A stretch of DNA of 64,000 nt from Phenylobacterium conjunctum. Its GTDB lineage: Bacteria > Pseudomonadota > Alphaproteobacteria > Caulobacterales > Caulobacteraceae. Under the pieces are notes generated by a model. The model was given only the letters and a program-made list of their open reading frames with translations. It was not told where the DNA came from and did no database searches. The position numbers and the translations under genes were made by a program. How positions within the stretch are numbered: the first letter of the stretch is position 1; each line of letters begins with the position of its first letter. Shown here in pieces: positions 8,580-18,100 of this stretch. The stretch covers positions 19,324 to 83,323 of the forward strand of contig NZ_JBHTLQ010000016.1 of the NCBI RefSeq assembly GCF_042679085.1, read 5' to 3'.

Positions 8580-9938
8580 ATGCAGACCGCGCTAGAGGAC
8601 TTCTTCCGCGCGCTCAGGGCCGCGGATGTCCGCATCTCGCCGGCCGAGGCCATCGACGCCCACCGCACCGTGGCCCTGGTCGGGTTCGAGGACCGGACCC
8701 TGTTCAAGGACGCCATGTGCGCGACGCTGGCCAAGAGCGCCGAGGAGGTAGTGACCTTCGATCGGGTGTTCGAGACCTTCTTCGACCGCCAGGCCTTCCA
8801 GGCCGCCCCACCGCCCGAGGGCGACGGCGACCCGGCCGCCGACCTGCCGCCGGAGGCCGAGCAGTCCGAGCTGGCCAAGATGCTGATGGCGGGCGACGCC
8901 TCCGCGCTTGCCCAAGCCATGGAGGAAGCCGCCGAGCGGGCCCAGGTCTCGCAGATCCGTCTGTCCACCCAGCGCAGCCGCCTGACGCGGAAGATGCTGG
9001 AGGAGATGGGCCTGTCCGAGATCGAGCGGATCATCGCCATGGCCCGCAAGGCCGAGGATGAGCGCACCCAGGCCGCCGGCGACCGGCTCGACGCCGCCCG
9101 CAAGGCCCTGGTCGAGGAGGCCGGCCGCTATGTGGAGCGCCAGCACGAGCTCTACGCCTCGGAAAGCGGCCGGATGCTGCGCGAGGACCTGCTGGCCCGT
9201 AAGGCCCTGAACGCCGACGGCGGGATCGACCCCGTCGACCAGGCGATGATGCAGGCCCTGGTCAAGCGCATGGCCAAGCGCCTGGCCGACCGCTATTCGC
9301 GCCGCAAGCACGTGGCCTGGACCGGCCACCTGGATGTCCGCAAGACCCTGCGGCGCTCCATGGGCCACGGGGGCGTGCCCTTCGACATCGTCTTCAAGAC
9401 CAAGAAGGTCGACAAGCCGTCCATCGTCGCCATCTGCGACGTGTCCAAGTCGGTGGCCGCGGCCGCCCAGTTCCTGCTGACCTTCCTCTATTCGCTGAAC
9501 GAGGTGGTCGACCGGATGGAGGCCTTCGCCTTTTCCGGCCGCATGATCCGCGTGAACGACGTGCTGGACGAGCACCGGGTCGAGACCGCGATCCTGGAGG
9601 TCCTGAAGCAGATCGGCTTCCAGCAGACCGACTACGGCCGCTCGCTCGAGGACTTCTGCGAGCAGCACCTGGATCAGCTCGACCGCCACACCACGGTGAT
9701 CATCCTGGGCGATGCGCGGTCAAACTACGCCGATCCGCGCCTGGACCTGATGGCGACCATCCAGAAGCGCAGCCGCGCTGTGATCTGGCTGAACCCCGAG
9801 CCCGAGAGCTACTGGGCCCAGGGCGACAGCGTCATGTACCGCTATGAGCGCTTCTGCCACGTGGCCAAGCATTGCAACACCCTGGCCGGCCTGGAGCGGA
9901 TCATCGAGGACGTGCTGCGGACCTATATCCCGCACTAG
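8580..9938 (+). CDS. VWA domain protein, CoxE-like
   Basis: A 452-residue partner of the upstream MoxR ATPase. The C-terminal von Willebrand A domain has the MIDAS core DVSKS (287-291) and a later GDARSN metal-site loop. The N-terminal half is a charged helical region with many Glu/Arg residues. CoxE proteins act with CoxD/MoxR in maturing CO dehydrogenase and related molybdoenzymes, but many copies, including this type, lie away from cox genes, so the true client here is not known. Translationally close to moxR (4-base gap). Confidence 0.9.
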   Translation: MQTALEDFFRALRAADVRISPAEAIDAHRTVALVGFEDRTLFKDAMCATLAKSAEEVVTFDRVFETFFDRQAFQAAPPPEGDGDPAADLPPEAEQSELAKMLMAGDASALAQAMEEAAERAQVSQIRLSTQRSRLTRKMLEEMGLSEIERIIAMARKAEDERTQAAGDRLDAARKALVEEAGRYVERQHELYASESGRMLREDLLARKALNADGGIDPVDQAMMQALVKRMAKRLADRYSRRKHVAWTGHLDVRKTLRRSMGHGGVPFDIVFKTKKVDKPSIVAICDVSKSVAAAAQFLLTFLYSLNEVVDRMEAFAFSGRMIRVNDVLDEHRVETAILEVLKQIGFQQTDYGRSLEDFCEQHLDQLDRHTTVIILGDARSNYADPRLDLMATIQKRSRAVIWLNPEPESYWAQGDSVMYRYERFCHVAKHCNTLAGLERIIEDVLRTYIPH

Positions 9939-9999
9939 GGTCGCCCCCTCACCTCCCCCGGCCATGACGTTTGAGGCTACGCGCCCTTCGCTCGGCGCG

Positions 10000-11886
10000 T
10001 CAGGCCGCCCGACGAGCGTTCGCCTGGGCCTGGGCGGCGAGGCGGAAGGCCGAGACCAGTTCGTCCAGCACCTGGGCCTGGCCCTTCAGGGAGTGGGCGG
10101 CCGCGGTGGTCTCCTCGACCATGGCGGCGTTCTGCTGGGTCACCTGGTCCATCTGGTTGACCGCGGAATTGACCTCCGACAGGCCCACCGACTGCTCCTC
10201 GGCCGAGGCGGAGATGGTGCGCACCAGGGTGGCGACGCCATCCATCTGGACGAGGATCCGGTCCAGCGCGCCGCCGGCCTGGCCGACCAGTTGCACGCCC
10301 TCGCCCACCAGCTGGGTGGAGGCGCCGATCAGGCCCTTGATCTCCTTGGCCGCGTCGGCCGAGCGCTGGGCCAGCGCGCGCACTTCAGAGGCGACGACCG
10401 CGAAGCCCTTGCCGGCCTCACCCGCGCGGGCGGCTTCGACGCCGGCGTTCAGGGCCAGCAGGTTGGTCTGGAAGGCGATCTCGTCGATCACCCCGATGAT
10501 CCGGCCGATCTGGGCTGAGGACTGCTCGATCTCGCCGACCTTGGTGACGGCGGCGGTGACCGCCTGGGCGGTGGTGCGGGCCTCGTCGTGGGTGGCGGCC
10601 ACCTTCTGCTGCGCCTCCTGGGCGCTGCGGGCGGTGTTCTTGACCATCACCGTGATCTCGTCGAGGGCGGCGGCGGTCTCCTCCAGGCTGGCGGCCTGGC
10701 GCTCCGTGCGCCGCGACAGGTCGTCGGCGGCGGCGCTGATCTGGTCGGCGCCCACGCCGACGCTGCCGGCGGAGTCGCGAATGGAAGCGATGGTCTGGGC
10801 CAGCTTCAGGGCCGCGGCGTTGAAGTCGGACTTCAGCTCGGCGTACTCCGTCGCCAGCTGGGCCTCGATGCGGACGGTCAGGTCGCCGTCCGACAGGCTC
10901 GACAGGGCGTCGGCCAAGGTGCGGACGACCCGCGCCCGCTCAGCGTCGGATTGCTGGCGTTCGGCGTCACGCTCGGCCTTGGCCTGTTCGGCCAGGCTGC
11001 GCTCCTCCTCCTGCTGCAGGCGGGCGGTCTTGCGCTCCATGGCCGCCTCGCGGAACACCGCGACCGAGCCGACCATCCGGCCGAACTCGTCATCGGTCAC
11101 CGCAAGCGGGATCGGCCGGTCATAGTCACCCTCGGCCAACACGCCCATATAGTTGGCCAGCTCACCCATCGGCTTGATGACCCGACGGCGCAGGCTCTGG
11201 ATCAGGAATATCCCCCAGACCGCGGCGGCCAGGGCGACGATCACATAAATGGCCCCGGTGGTCCGCTGCGTCTTGGCGAGCACCTCCTCGTGGACCAGAT
11301 CAGCCTTTTTGAGCTCAGCGCGCGCAGTCTGCAGCGTGGCCGCCGCGCGGTCGACCTCGGTCGCCAGGGCCTCACTGGCCGCATCGAACTCCGGCATGAC
11401 CTGATTGCCCACCTCAGGGCCGCCGTCCACATAGCCGCGGGCCATCTTCTGGCCCGTCGCATAGTAGGCCGGGAACTTCGCCTCCACCGCCGCCAGGGCC
11501 GTCGCGAGTTCCTGGGCATTGAGGGACTTGGCGAGGTCCTGGGCGTGCTGAACGTCACGCTGGAAAGCCTGGGCGTTCTTGTCCGCCTCCGTCCAGCCGT
11601 CATCCAGCCCGGAGAGGCCGCGCGTGGCGGAAACGTCGGTCAGGAACTGCTGGACCTGGACGATCTCCAGCTGGACCTGCTTCTGCAGCACGGACAGTTC
11701 AGCGAGGTCGGCGGCGACGCGCTGGTCGCGCGCGTTCTCCCGGGACCGCTGCACATGCTGGACTTCGCCATACAGGGCGCTGACGGCGGCCTGGCCCGCC
11801 GAGATGACAACCAGACCAAGGATCGCCCCGACCAGAAAGCGCTCGATGCGCCCGGTGCGACGGCCTCCAGCAGACATCCCAGACAT
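10000..11886 (-). CDS. Methyl-accepting chemotaxis protein
   Basis: A 628-residue chemoreceptor. TM1 lies at about 16-38, a periplasmic helical sensor follows with LQKQVQLEIVQVQQFL (a helical-bundle type ligand domain), TM2 is near 208-230, then HAMP and a long signalling coiled coil. The highly conserved hairpin tip, FQTNLLALNAGVEAARAGEAGKG split across the tip, is intact, so coupling to CheA/CheW is expected. No CheR-binding pentapeptide ends the protein (ARRAA). The ATG at 11886 is preferred over an adjoining TTG at 11889 because AGAGG is suitably spaced. Confidence 0.95.
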   Translation of the reverse strand: MSGMSAGGRRTGRIERFLVGAILGLVVISAGQAAVSALYGEVQHVQRSRENARDQRVAADLAELSVLQKQVQLEIVQVQQFLTDVSATRGLSGLDDGWTEADKNAQAFQRDVQHAQDLAKSLNAQELATALAAVEAKFPAYYATGQKMARGYVDGGPEVGNQVMPEFDAASEALATEVDRAAATLQTARAELKKADLVHEEVLAKTQRTTGAIYVIVALAAAVWGIFLIQSLRRRVIKPMGELANYMGVLAEGDYDRPIPLAVTDDEFGRMVGSVAVFREAAMERKTARLQQEEERSLAEQAKAERDAERQQSDAERARVVRTLADALSSLSDGDLTVRIEAQLATEYAELKSDFNAAALKLAQTIASIRDSAGSVGVGADQISAAADDLSRRTERQAASLEETAAALDEITVMVKNTARSAQEAQQKVAATHDEARTTAQAVTAAVTKVGEIEQSSAQIGRIIGVIDEIAFQTNLLALNAGVEAARAGEAGKGFAVVASEVRALAQRSADAAKEIKGLIGASTQLVGEGVQLVGQAGGALDRILVQMDGVATLVRTISASAEEQSVGLSEVNSAVNQMDQVTQQNAAMVEETTAAAHSLKGQAQVLDELVSAFRLAAQAQANARRAA

Positions 11887-11995
11887 CAAATCTACCTCTG
11901 ACTAGCGCTGTCAGAAGTGCCGGGGGCGGGTTAAAACATCCCAAACTTGGGGGGGTTGCGACGATCCGCTGCGCCCGATCTGGGCGCCTTGGTGA

Positions 11996-12388
11996 TTATT
12001 TCGCAGGCAAACAGACCCGGGCGCCGCGATCCGCAGCGAGGCAGACCTGCACCGGCGACGTCGCGGTCCAGGCGGTCTGGACATTGTAATAGGCGCACTT
12101 GGCGCCCCGGACGCGCAGGCTGGCGGGCACATGGGCGGGGGCCTGGGCCGTCACCGCGCCGTCGGCGCCCAGCTGCTCGATCGTGACACCGTCGATGCCC
12201 GCCACCGGAACCGGGCCGGTGCGGCAGACCGCGCCCTGCACCCGGGCGCCGCCGGCGTCCTGCGACAGGGCCGGCTGGGTCAGGCTCAGCCCGCCCGCGG
12301 AGGCGGCCGAGGCGTTGGCCCAGGCCTGGGTTCCGGCGGCGCTGAGGGCCAGGGTGGCGAGGGCGGCGGCGAAGGCTTTCATGATCAT
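11996..12388 (-). CDS. Small exported protein of unknown function
   Basis: About 130 residues with a Sec signal peptide (ending TQAWAN) and a mature part containing four cysteines (VCRTG, GAKCAYY, QVCLAA, RVCLP) likely to form disulfides. No family is recognised. GGAGGG upstream is spaced about 10 bases from a TTG at 12397 but about 20 from the ATG at 12388, so translation may begin at the TTG. The product is probably periplasmic or secreted; nearby genes give no clear functional hint. Confidence 0.7.
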   Translation of the reverse strand: MIMKAFAAALATLALSAAGTQAWANASAASAGGLSLTQPALSQDAGGARVQGAVCRTGPVPVAGIDGVTIEQLGADGAVTAQAPAHVPASLRVRGAKCAYYNVQTAWTATSPVQVCLAADRGARVCLPAK

Positions 12389-12472
12389 CTGATCCAATCT
12401 GATCCAGTCCCTCCTCGCCAGAGCAATCCCCAGGCCAGGACGCGATTTCAGTCGGTCTGCAAGAAAATCAGC

Positions 12473-12513
12473 ATCTTAAGACCCGATTCACGCTCTGAAC
12501 ACGTGATCTTAAG
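12473..12513. promoter_or_regulatory. Paired ATCTTAAG repeats upstream of the porin gene
   Basis: Two exact copies of ATCTTAAG (12473-12480 and 12506-12513) sit 33 bases apart, about three helical turns, in an AT-richer stretch upstream of the porin start at 12575. Each contains the palindrome CTTAAG, which should be rare in this GC-rich DNA. A regulator-binding pair is plausible; no matching regulator can be named. Confidence 0.35.
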
Positions 12514-12574
12514 TTTCAAGCGCTACCTTACCCCCACAACAAAGAACCAGGAAACCTGGTGGGGTGTCATAATA

Positions 12575-13774
12575 ATGAGCTGGAAGACTCCAGCGCGATC
12601 GCGAGCTCATCGCGGCGCACGAATCCTTGCGACCGCCTGCATCACGACAGTGATCGCAGGCGGCTCTTCTTTCGCCAACGCAGAAGAAGCCGCCCCGGAC
12701 TCCGCTCTGGTTCTGGGATTCGATTACCAGATCGACGTGATGGACGTGATGAGGGGTGGGGTCCGCAAGGGCGCCGAGCACCTGGACGCGCTCACGCTCT
12801 CGGCCGACCTGGACCTCGAACGGGCCATGGGCTGGCGGGGCGCGAGCGCGCATGTCGATCTCCTCAACACCTCAGGCGGGGCGGCCAATGAACGGGCCGG
12901 CACCCTGCAGGGCGTGGACAGCCTCGAGGTCGGCGCCCAGCGCGGACAGGTCTACCAGGCCTGGATCCAACAGAATTTCGCCGCCGACCGCGGCTCCCTG
13001 CTCGTCGGTCTCTACGATGTGAGCGGCGAGTTCGGCGCGCTCGACAGCGCCAGCTATTTCATGAGCGCCGGCTTCGGCATGGCGCCGGACCTGGCCGGCT
13101 CCGGCCGCAACGGCGTCGCCGCCTATCCGGCCACGGCCCTGGCCGCCCGCCTCTCCTGGGCGCCCACCGAGACCACCTATGTGCAGGCCGCCGTGGTCGA
13201 CGCCCGACCGGGCGCGCCCGGCCTGGAGCCTGGCCTGGACACCAGCTTCGATGACGGCAGCCTGCTGATCGCCGAGGCCGGCTGGACCGGCGCGGGCAAG
13301 ATCGCCGTGGGCGGCTGGAGCCACAGCCGCCGGGCCGATGACCAGCGCGAGACGGACGCCCTGGGCGCGCCGCTGCAACGCCGGGCCCAAGGGGTCTATC
13401 TGATCGGCGAACAGCCGCTGGGCGAGCGGGCCACCGCCTTCGCCAAGCTCAGCGTCTCGGACGGCGACACTCAGGCCATCAAGGCCACCTGGCAGGCCGG
13501 CCTGCAGGTGCAGCCCGCCCTGGCCTCGCGGCCCAATTCCACCCTGGCCTTCGGGGTCAGCCAGGTGCGCCTGGCCGACGGCCACCGCGCCAACGGCGCC
13601 GACGCCGGCCAGGACCTGGCCAAGGCCGAGACCCTGGTCGAACTGACCTGGTCGGACCAGCTGACCGACAAGGTCCGCATCCAGCCCGACCTGCAATACG
13701 TCCGCCGCCCTAGCGGCGACCGCGCCCTGAAGGACGCCGTCATCGCCGGCGTCCGCATCCAGGTGGCCTTCTAG
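12575..13774 (+). CDS. Carbohydrate-selective porin, OprB family-like
   Basis: A 399-residue outer-membrane protein with a long N-terminal signal peptide (about 1-37, ending FANAEE). The mature part has the OprB pattern: GFDYQIDVMDVMRGG, a central NFAADRGSLLVGLYDVSGEFG segment, GYSHSRR-like strands (here GGWSHSRR) and a terminal FxF-type end (IQVAF). OprB porins admit sugars and similar small solutes. The start at 12575 follows GGTGGGG; the open frame reaches back to 12131 but only across the antisense of another gene. Two ATCTTAAG repeats lie in its promoter region. Confidence 0.85.
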   Translation: MSWKTPARSRAHRGARILATACITTVIAGGSSFANAEEAAPDSALVLGFDYQIDVMDVMRGGVRKGAEHLDALTLSADLDLERAMGWRGASAHVDLLNTSGGAANERAGTLQGVDSLEVGAQRGQVYQAWIQQNFAADRGSLLVGLYDVSGEFGALDSASYFMSAGFGMAPDLAGSGRNGVAAYPATALAARLSWAPTETTYVQAAVVDARPGAPGLEPGLDTSFDDGSLLIAEAGWTGAGKIAVGGWSHSRRADDQRETDALGAPLQRRAQGVYLIGEQPLGERATAFAKLSVSDGDTQAIKATWQAGLQVQPALASRPNSTLAFGVSQVRLADGHRANGADAGQDLAKAETLVELTWSDQLTDKVRIQPDLQYVRRPSGDRALKDAVIAGVRIQVAF

Positions 13775-15975
13775 GCTGACTTGAGCCGCTCGTTGTCCAC
13801 CGGCAGGCGGCGCACCCGCACGCCGGTGGCGGCGAAGATCGCATTGGTCAGGGCCGGCAGCACCGGCGGCAGGGCGGGCTCGCCCAGGCCGGTCGGCGGA
13901 TAGTCGGTGATCAGGAAGTCCACCACCACCGGCGGGGCGTCCGCCATCCGCAGCAGCGGGTAGGCGTCGAAATTGGCCTCCGCCGCCGCGCCGTCGACAA
14001 TGGTGATCTTCTGGTTCAGGGCGGCCGACAGGCCGTCGATCACCGAACCCTGCACCTGGTTCAACGCGCCGGACGGATTGACGATCTGGCGGCCCACATC
14101 GGCCACCACCCAGACCTTGTCGACCTTGATCGCGCCGTCGGGACCGACGCTGGCCTCCACAACTTCCGCGAAATAGCCCAGGTGGCTGAAATAGCAGGCG
14201 ACGCCGCGCCCGGCGCGCACCCCGGCCGGCCGCTTGGCCAGGGGCTTGCCCCACGGCGCGACCTCCCGGACCCGCTTCAGCACCCCGCGCATACGCCCGG
14301 CGTCATAGGCGTCCTTGCCCGGCGTGCCGATCAGGCCCTGGTCGCCCAGCAGCTTCAGCTGGAAGTCGATAGGATCGGCGCCCGCCGCATGAGCCAGCTC
14401 GTCGATAAAGGACTGCATGACGAAGGCGTAGGCGTTGGAGCCCGGCGCCCGCAGCGGCCCGGTGGGCACGCCAGTGGGGATCAGCGACAGGTCATAGCGG
14501 AAGTTCGGCACGAACCGGGCCGGAAACTCGTGCGGCGCCATGCGGGCGCTGGGGGCCGGCTGGCCCTTGCCGTCGCCGAGCGTCACGAAGTGGTTCTTCC
14601 AGGCGACCACCGTCCCGTTGGCGTCCAGGCCGGCGCTCAAGTGGTGCCAGCCCGCCGGGCGGTAGAAGTCGTGGCGCAGATCGTCTTCCCGGGTCCACAA
14701 CAGCTTCACCGGCGCGCCGGCCTCGCGGGCGATCCAGGCGGCCTCGACCATGTAGTCGTTGGACAGCCGGCGACCGAACCCGCCGCCGCAGCGGATCATG
14801 TGTAGAGCGATGGCGTCCGGGGCGATGCCCAGGGTCTTGGCCACCAGCTGGCGGCCAGGCTCGGGGTTCTGGGTCGGGGCCCAGATCTCCAGCTGGCCGT
14901 CCTTGAAGTGCGCCGTGCAGTTCTGCGGCTCCAGCGCCGCGTGGGCGATGAAGGGATAAGCGTAGGCCGCACTAACCGTCTTGGCGGCCGACTTGAGCGC
15001 GCCATCCACGTCGCCGTCCGCCCGCTCGGTGCGCTGCGGCCCGGTCTTGGCGAAGGCCGCGGCGGCCGCGTCATAGGCCGCGGTGGACTGCATCGAGGTC
15101 GGATGTTCCGCCCACTGAATGTTCAGTTTCTCGCGGCCCTTGCGCGCCGCCCACCAGCTGTCAGCCACCACCGCCACGCCAGGCAGGAGGCCGTTCAGCT
15201 CGGTCCCGCCGTCGACGATGAAGGCCTTGCGCACGCCCTTGACCGCCATGGCGGCGGCCAGGTCGGCGCTCTTCACCTTGGCCCCGAACACCGGCGCCTT
15301 TTCGAAGGTGGCGTACAGCATCCCCGGAACCTGGACGTCGATGCCGAACAGCGGCTTGCCGGTGACGATGGCCGGGGTGTCCACCTGGGCGTGGGGCTTG
15401 CCGATGATCTTGTAGGTCTTCGGATCCTTCAGCTTCAGGGTCTTGGGATCCGGCGCCGGCAGGGTGGCGGCCTTGGCGGCCAGGGCCCCGTAGCTCGCCT
15501 TGCGGCCCGAGGCCTTGTGGAACACCACGCCCGAGGCCGTCGTGCAGGTGGCGGGATCAACCCCCCAGTCCTTGGCGGCGGCGGTGATCAGCATGGCCCG
15601 GCCCGCCGCGCCCACCTGGCGCAACTGGTCGAAGTGCAGGGGCGTGGCCGCGCTGCCCCCGGCGAACTGGCGGCCATAGGTGGCCGGATCGCCGTCCGCC
15701 TGGACCGTCCGGACCTGGGCCCAGTCCACGTCCAGCTCCTCGGCGATCATCATCGGCAGGGAGGTCTTCACCCCCTGGCCGATCTCCGGGTTCTTGGAGA
15801 CGATGCTGACCACGCCGTCCGGGGCGATGGTCACATAGGCGTTGATCTTGGCGCCGGCCTGGCCTTCAGCGCCGGCCTTGCCGGCCAGGCTGAAGGACAG
15901 CATCAGCCCGCCCGCGGCGGCGCTGACTTTCAGGAAGTCCCGGCGCGAGGCGCCCGTGGTGAAGCCGTCAGCCAT
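13771..15975 (-). CDS. Molybdopterin hydroxylase large subunit, isoquinoline 1-oxidoreductase beta (IorB)-like
   Basis: A 734-residue xanthine-oxidase-family catalytic subunit of the IorB type. A Tat signal (SRRDFLKVSAAAGG near residue 10) directs the folded cofactor-loaded enzyme to the periplasm. Typical blocks include NPEIGQGVKTSLPMMIAEEL, GGGFGRR and GLGEPALPP near the C-terminus, where the family has its catalytic Glu. It starts 2 bases after the iron-sulfur subunit gene ends and lacks a FAD subunit, as usual for IorAB, which passes electrons to the respiratory chain. Substrate (N-heterocycle, aldehyde or other) is unknown. Confidence 0.9.
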   Translation of the reverse strand: MADGFTTGASRRDFLKVSAAAGGLMLSFSLAGKAGAEGQAGAKINAYVTIAPDGVVSIVSKNPEIGQGVKTSLPMMIAEELDVDWAQVRTVQADGDPATYGRQFAGGSAATPLHFDQLRQVGAAGRAMLITAAAKDWGVDPATCTTASGVVFHKASGRKASYGALAAKAATLPAPDPKTLKLKDPKTYKIIGKPHAQVDTPAIVTGKPLFGIDVQVPGMLYATFEKAPVFGAKVKSADLAAAMAVKGVRKAFIVDGGTELNGLLPGVAVVADSWWAARKGREKLNIQWAEHPTSMQSTAAYDAAAAAFAKTGPQRTERADGDVDGALKSAAKTVSAAYAYPFIAHAALEPQNCTAHFKDGQLEIWAPTQNPEPGRQLVAKTLGIAPDAIALHMIRCGGGFGRRLSNDYMVEAAWIAREAGAPVKLLWTREDDLRHDFYRPAGWHHLSAGLDANGTVVAWKNHFVTLGDGKGQPAPSARMAPHEFPARFVPNFRYDLSLIPTGVPTGPLRAPGSNAYAFVMQSFIDELAHAAGADPIDFQLKLLGDQGLIGTPGKDAYDAGRMRGVLKRVREVAPWGKPLAKRPAGVRAGRGVACYFSHLGYFAEVVEASVGPDGAIKVDKVWVVADVGRQIVNPSGALNQVQGSVIDGLSAALNQKITIVDGAAAEANFDAYPLLRMADAPPVVVDFLITDYPPTGLGEPALPPVLPALTNAIFAATGVRVRRLPVDNERLKSA

Positions 15976-15977
15976 GA

Positions 15978-16445
15978 TCACGCCCCCGCCTTCTGACCAG
16001 ACGCCAGTTTGATGGCCGCCCGGATGCGGGTGTAGGTGGCGCAGCGACAGATGTTGCCGCTCATGGCCGCGTCGATGTCGGCGTCGCTGGGCTTGGGCGT
16101 CTGGGACAACAGCGCCGTGGCGCTCATGATCTGTCCGGGCTGGCAGTAGCCGCACTGGGCCACGTCCAGTTCGGACCAGGCCGCCTGCACCTTCTTGCCG
16201 ACGGCGGTGGAACCGATCGCCTCGATGGTCACCACCTTGCCGGCGCCCACCGCCTCGACGGGCAGGGAGCAGGAGCGGACCGGCTGACCGTCCACATGCA
16301 CGGTGCAGGCGCCGCACTGGCCGATCCCGCAACCATACTTGGGACCCAGAATGCCCAGGCCGTCACGCAGGGCCCACAGCAGGGGCGTGCCCTCTTCGAC
16401 ATCGACCTCACGGACACGTCCGTCCACGTGGATCTTGTAGCTCAT
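15978..16445 (-). CDS. [2Fe-2S] subunit of the molybdenum hydroxylase, IorA-like
   Basis: A 155-residue electron-transfer subunit with two [2Fe-2S] clusters. The N-terminal plant-ferredoxin cluster uses C-G-I-G-Q-C-G-A-C plus a later C (CSLP); the C-terminal four-helix cluster uses CGYCQPGQ and NICRCATY. All eight cysteines are present. It has no signal peptide and would be exported by hitch-hiking on the Tat signal of the large subunit. It is first of a two-gene operon. Length and order match isoquinoline oxidoreductase alpha subunits. Confidence 0.93.
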   Translation of the reverse strand: MSYKIHVDGRVREVDVEEGTPLLWALRDGLGILGPKYGCGIGQCGACTVHVDGQPVRSCSLPVEAVGAGKVVTIEAIGSTAVGKKVQAAWSELDVAQCGYCQPGQIMSATALLSQTPKPSDADIDAAMSGNICRCATYTRIRAAIKLASGQKAGA

Positions 16446-16494
16446 GCGGCGTTCTCCCCAGTGCGCAGGAGCAATCTAGGGTGCCGCTTGGCCT

Positions 16495-17811
16495 CTATCC
16501 AGAGACCGGGATCACGCCGGTGACGATTCCACCGGCCAGAAGCACGATTGTCAGGGCCACCGCCCAGGGCAGGGTGAACTTCTGGTGCTGGGCCAGCTCC
16601 ACCCGGCACAGGCCGACCAGCAGGTAGGTGGATGGCACCAGGGGCGAGAGCAGGTGCACGGCCTGGCTGGTCAGGGCGGCGCGGGCCATCTCCACCGGCT
16701 CCACCCCATAATGTCCCGCAGCCTCGGACAGCACCGGCAGGACGCCGAAGAAGAAGGCGTCGTTGGAGATAAAGAAGGTGAAGGGCATCGAGAGCAGGGC
16801 CGTCACCGGCGCCATATAGGGCCCGAGCGCCGGCGGGATCGCGCCCACCACGCTGTCGGCCAGGGCCTCTGTCATGTGGGTCCCGTTCAGGATGCCGGTG
16901 AAGATCCCGGCGGCGAAGATCAGGCTGATCACCGGCAGGATATTGGGGGCGTGCGCGGCGATCCGCGCCTTCTGGGCGTCCACGGACGGATAGTTGATCA
17001 ACAGGGCGATGGCGGTCGCCAGGATGAACAGGGCCGGGATCGGCAACAGGCCCAGCACCAGGCAGGTGAGCAGGCCGAGGGTCAGGGCCAGGTTCACCAG
17101 GATCAGCTTCGGCCGCTCGATCAGGTCATTGCCGCGGGTCAGCTCGATCGCCAGGACCTCCTCGTCGGGCACGTGCAGCCGCCCGTCGCCGGACAGGCGC
17201 TCCAGTCGCCGGCGCTCGCCCCGCCCAAGCAGCCAGGCCACGCCCACAATGAACAGCCCGCTCAAGGCCATGGCCGGGGCCATGGAGGCGAAGACCTGGC
17301 CGGCGTCCAGGTTGAGCGCGCTCGCCGCCCGCGCGGTCGGCCCGCCCCAGGGGGTGATATTGGTGACACCGCAAGCCAGCATCAGCAGGCAGGCGAGGAT
17401 CAAGGGGTTCAGCCCCATACGCCGATAGAGCGGCAGCATGGCGGTGCAGCAGATCAGGTAGGTGGTCGAGCCGTCCCCATCCAGCGACACCGCCAGCGCC
17501 AGGATCGCTGACCCCACCGTGATCCTGACCGGATCACCGTCGGCCAGCCGCACCACCTGGCGCACCAGGGGATCGAACAGTCCCGCATCGGTCATCAGCC
17601 CGAAATAGAGGATGGCGAAGGCCAACATCACGCCGGTAGGCGCCAGCGCCTTGATGCCATCCAGCATCATCGGCCCGAGATCGAGGCCGTGCCCCGCCAT
17701 CACCCCGAACACCACCGGAGTCAGGCTGAGCGCCACCAGGGCCGAAACCCGCCCGCTCATGATCAACGCCATGAAGGTCGCCACCATGGCGAAGGCGAGC
17801 AGTGCGAGCAT
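16495..17811 (-). CDS. CitMHS family citrate-metal/proton symporter
   Basis: A 438-residue inner-membrane transporter with about eleven hydrophobic helices. It shows the CitMHS pattern DGDGSTTYLICC, TNITPWGGPT and the re-entrant FFISNDAFFFGVLPVL loop. Family members import citrate bound to Mg2+ or Ca2+ or related tricarboxylates. It lies 49 bases downstream of the IorA start on the same strand but reads first, so it may be cotranscribed ahead of iorAB only if no terminator lies between; none is evident. Specific substrate not determinable. Confidence 0.9.
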   Translation of the reverse strand: MLALLAFAMVATFMALIMSGRVSALVALSLTPVVFGVMAGHGLDLGPMMLDGIKALAPTGVMLAFAILYFGLMTDAGLFDPLVRQVVRLADGDPVRITVGSAILALAVSLDGDGSTTYLICCTAMLPLYRRMGLNPLILACLLMLACGVTNITPWGGPTARAASALNLDAGQVFASMAPAMALSGLFIVGVAWLLGRGERRRLERLSGDGRLHVPDEEVLAIELTRGNDLIERPKLILVNLALTLGLLTCLVLGLLPIPALFILATAIALLINYPSVDAQKARIAAHAPNILPVISLIFAAGIFTGILNGTHMTEALADSVVGAIPPALGPYMAPVTALLSMPFTFFISNDAFFFGVLPVLSEAAGHYGVEPVEMARAALTSQAVHLLSPLVPSTYLLVGLCRVELAQHQKFTLPWAVALTIVLLAGGIVTGVIPVSG

Positions 17812-17915
17812 GGATGACGTCCCCCGAGGCCAGGGACTGTGGCCGCGCCACCGCTGAGGAGCAACCCCCTCTCCCCGCAGGCGGGGACCGTCGCAAAACG
17901 CCGCCCCACCAGGAC

Positions 17916-18040
17916 GTCATGGCCGGGCTTGTCCCGGCCACCCATACGCGCCTGAGGCTCAGGCTTGGGCGCGGTGGCGCCAACGCGTTCTATCCGCCGC
18001 CACGGAGTTCATGGGTGGCCGGGACAAGCCCGGCCATGAC
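17916..18040. repeat. Palindromic intergenic repeat with perfect 30-bp arms
   Basis: The left arm (17916-17945) and right arm (18011-18040) are perfect 30-bp inverted repeats containing GGCCGGGCTTGTCCCGGCC around a 65-bp centre. Outer partial arms (CCCCTCTCCC near 17868 and GGGAGAGGG near 18085) extend it. It fills most of the 289-bp space between two minus-strand genes. This type of 'GCCGGGACAAGCCCGGCC' element is common in alphaproteobacterial intergenic DNA and looks like a REP/MITE-type repeat. Confidence 0.85.
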
Positions 18041-18100
18041 GGCACAGGTTGAACGTCGCCCTATTTCGCAACGCCCCCAATCGGGGGAGAGGGAACCGGG

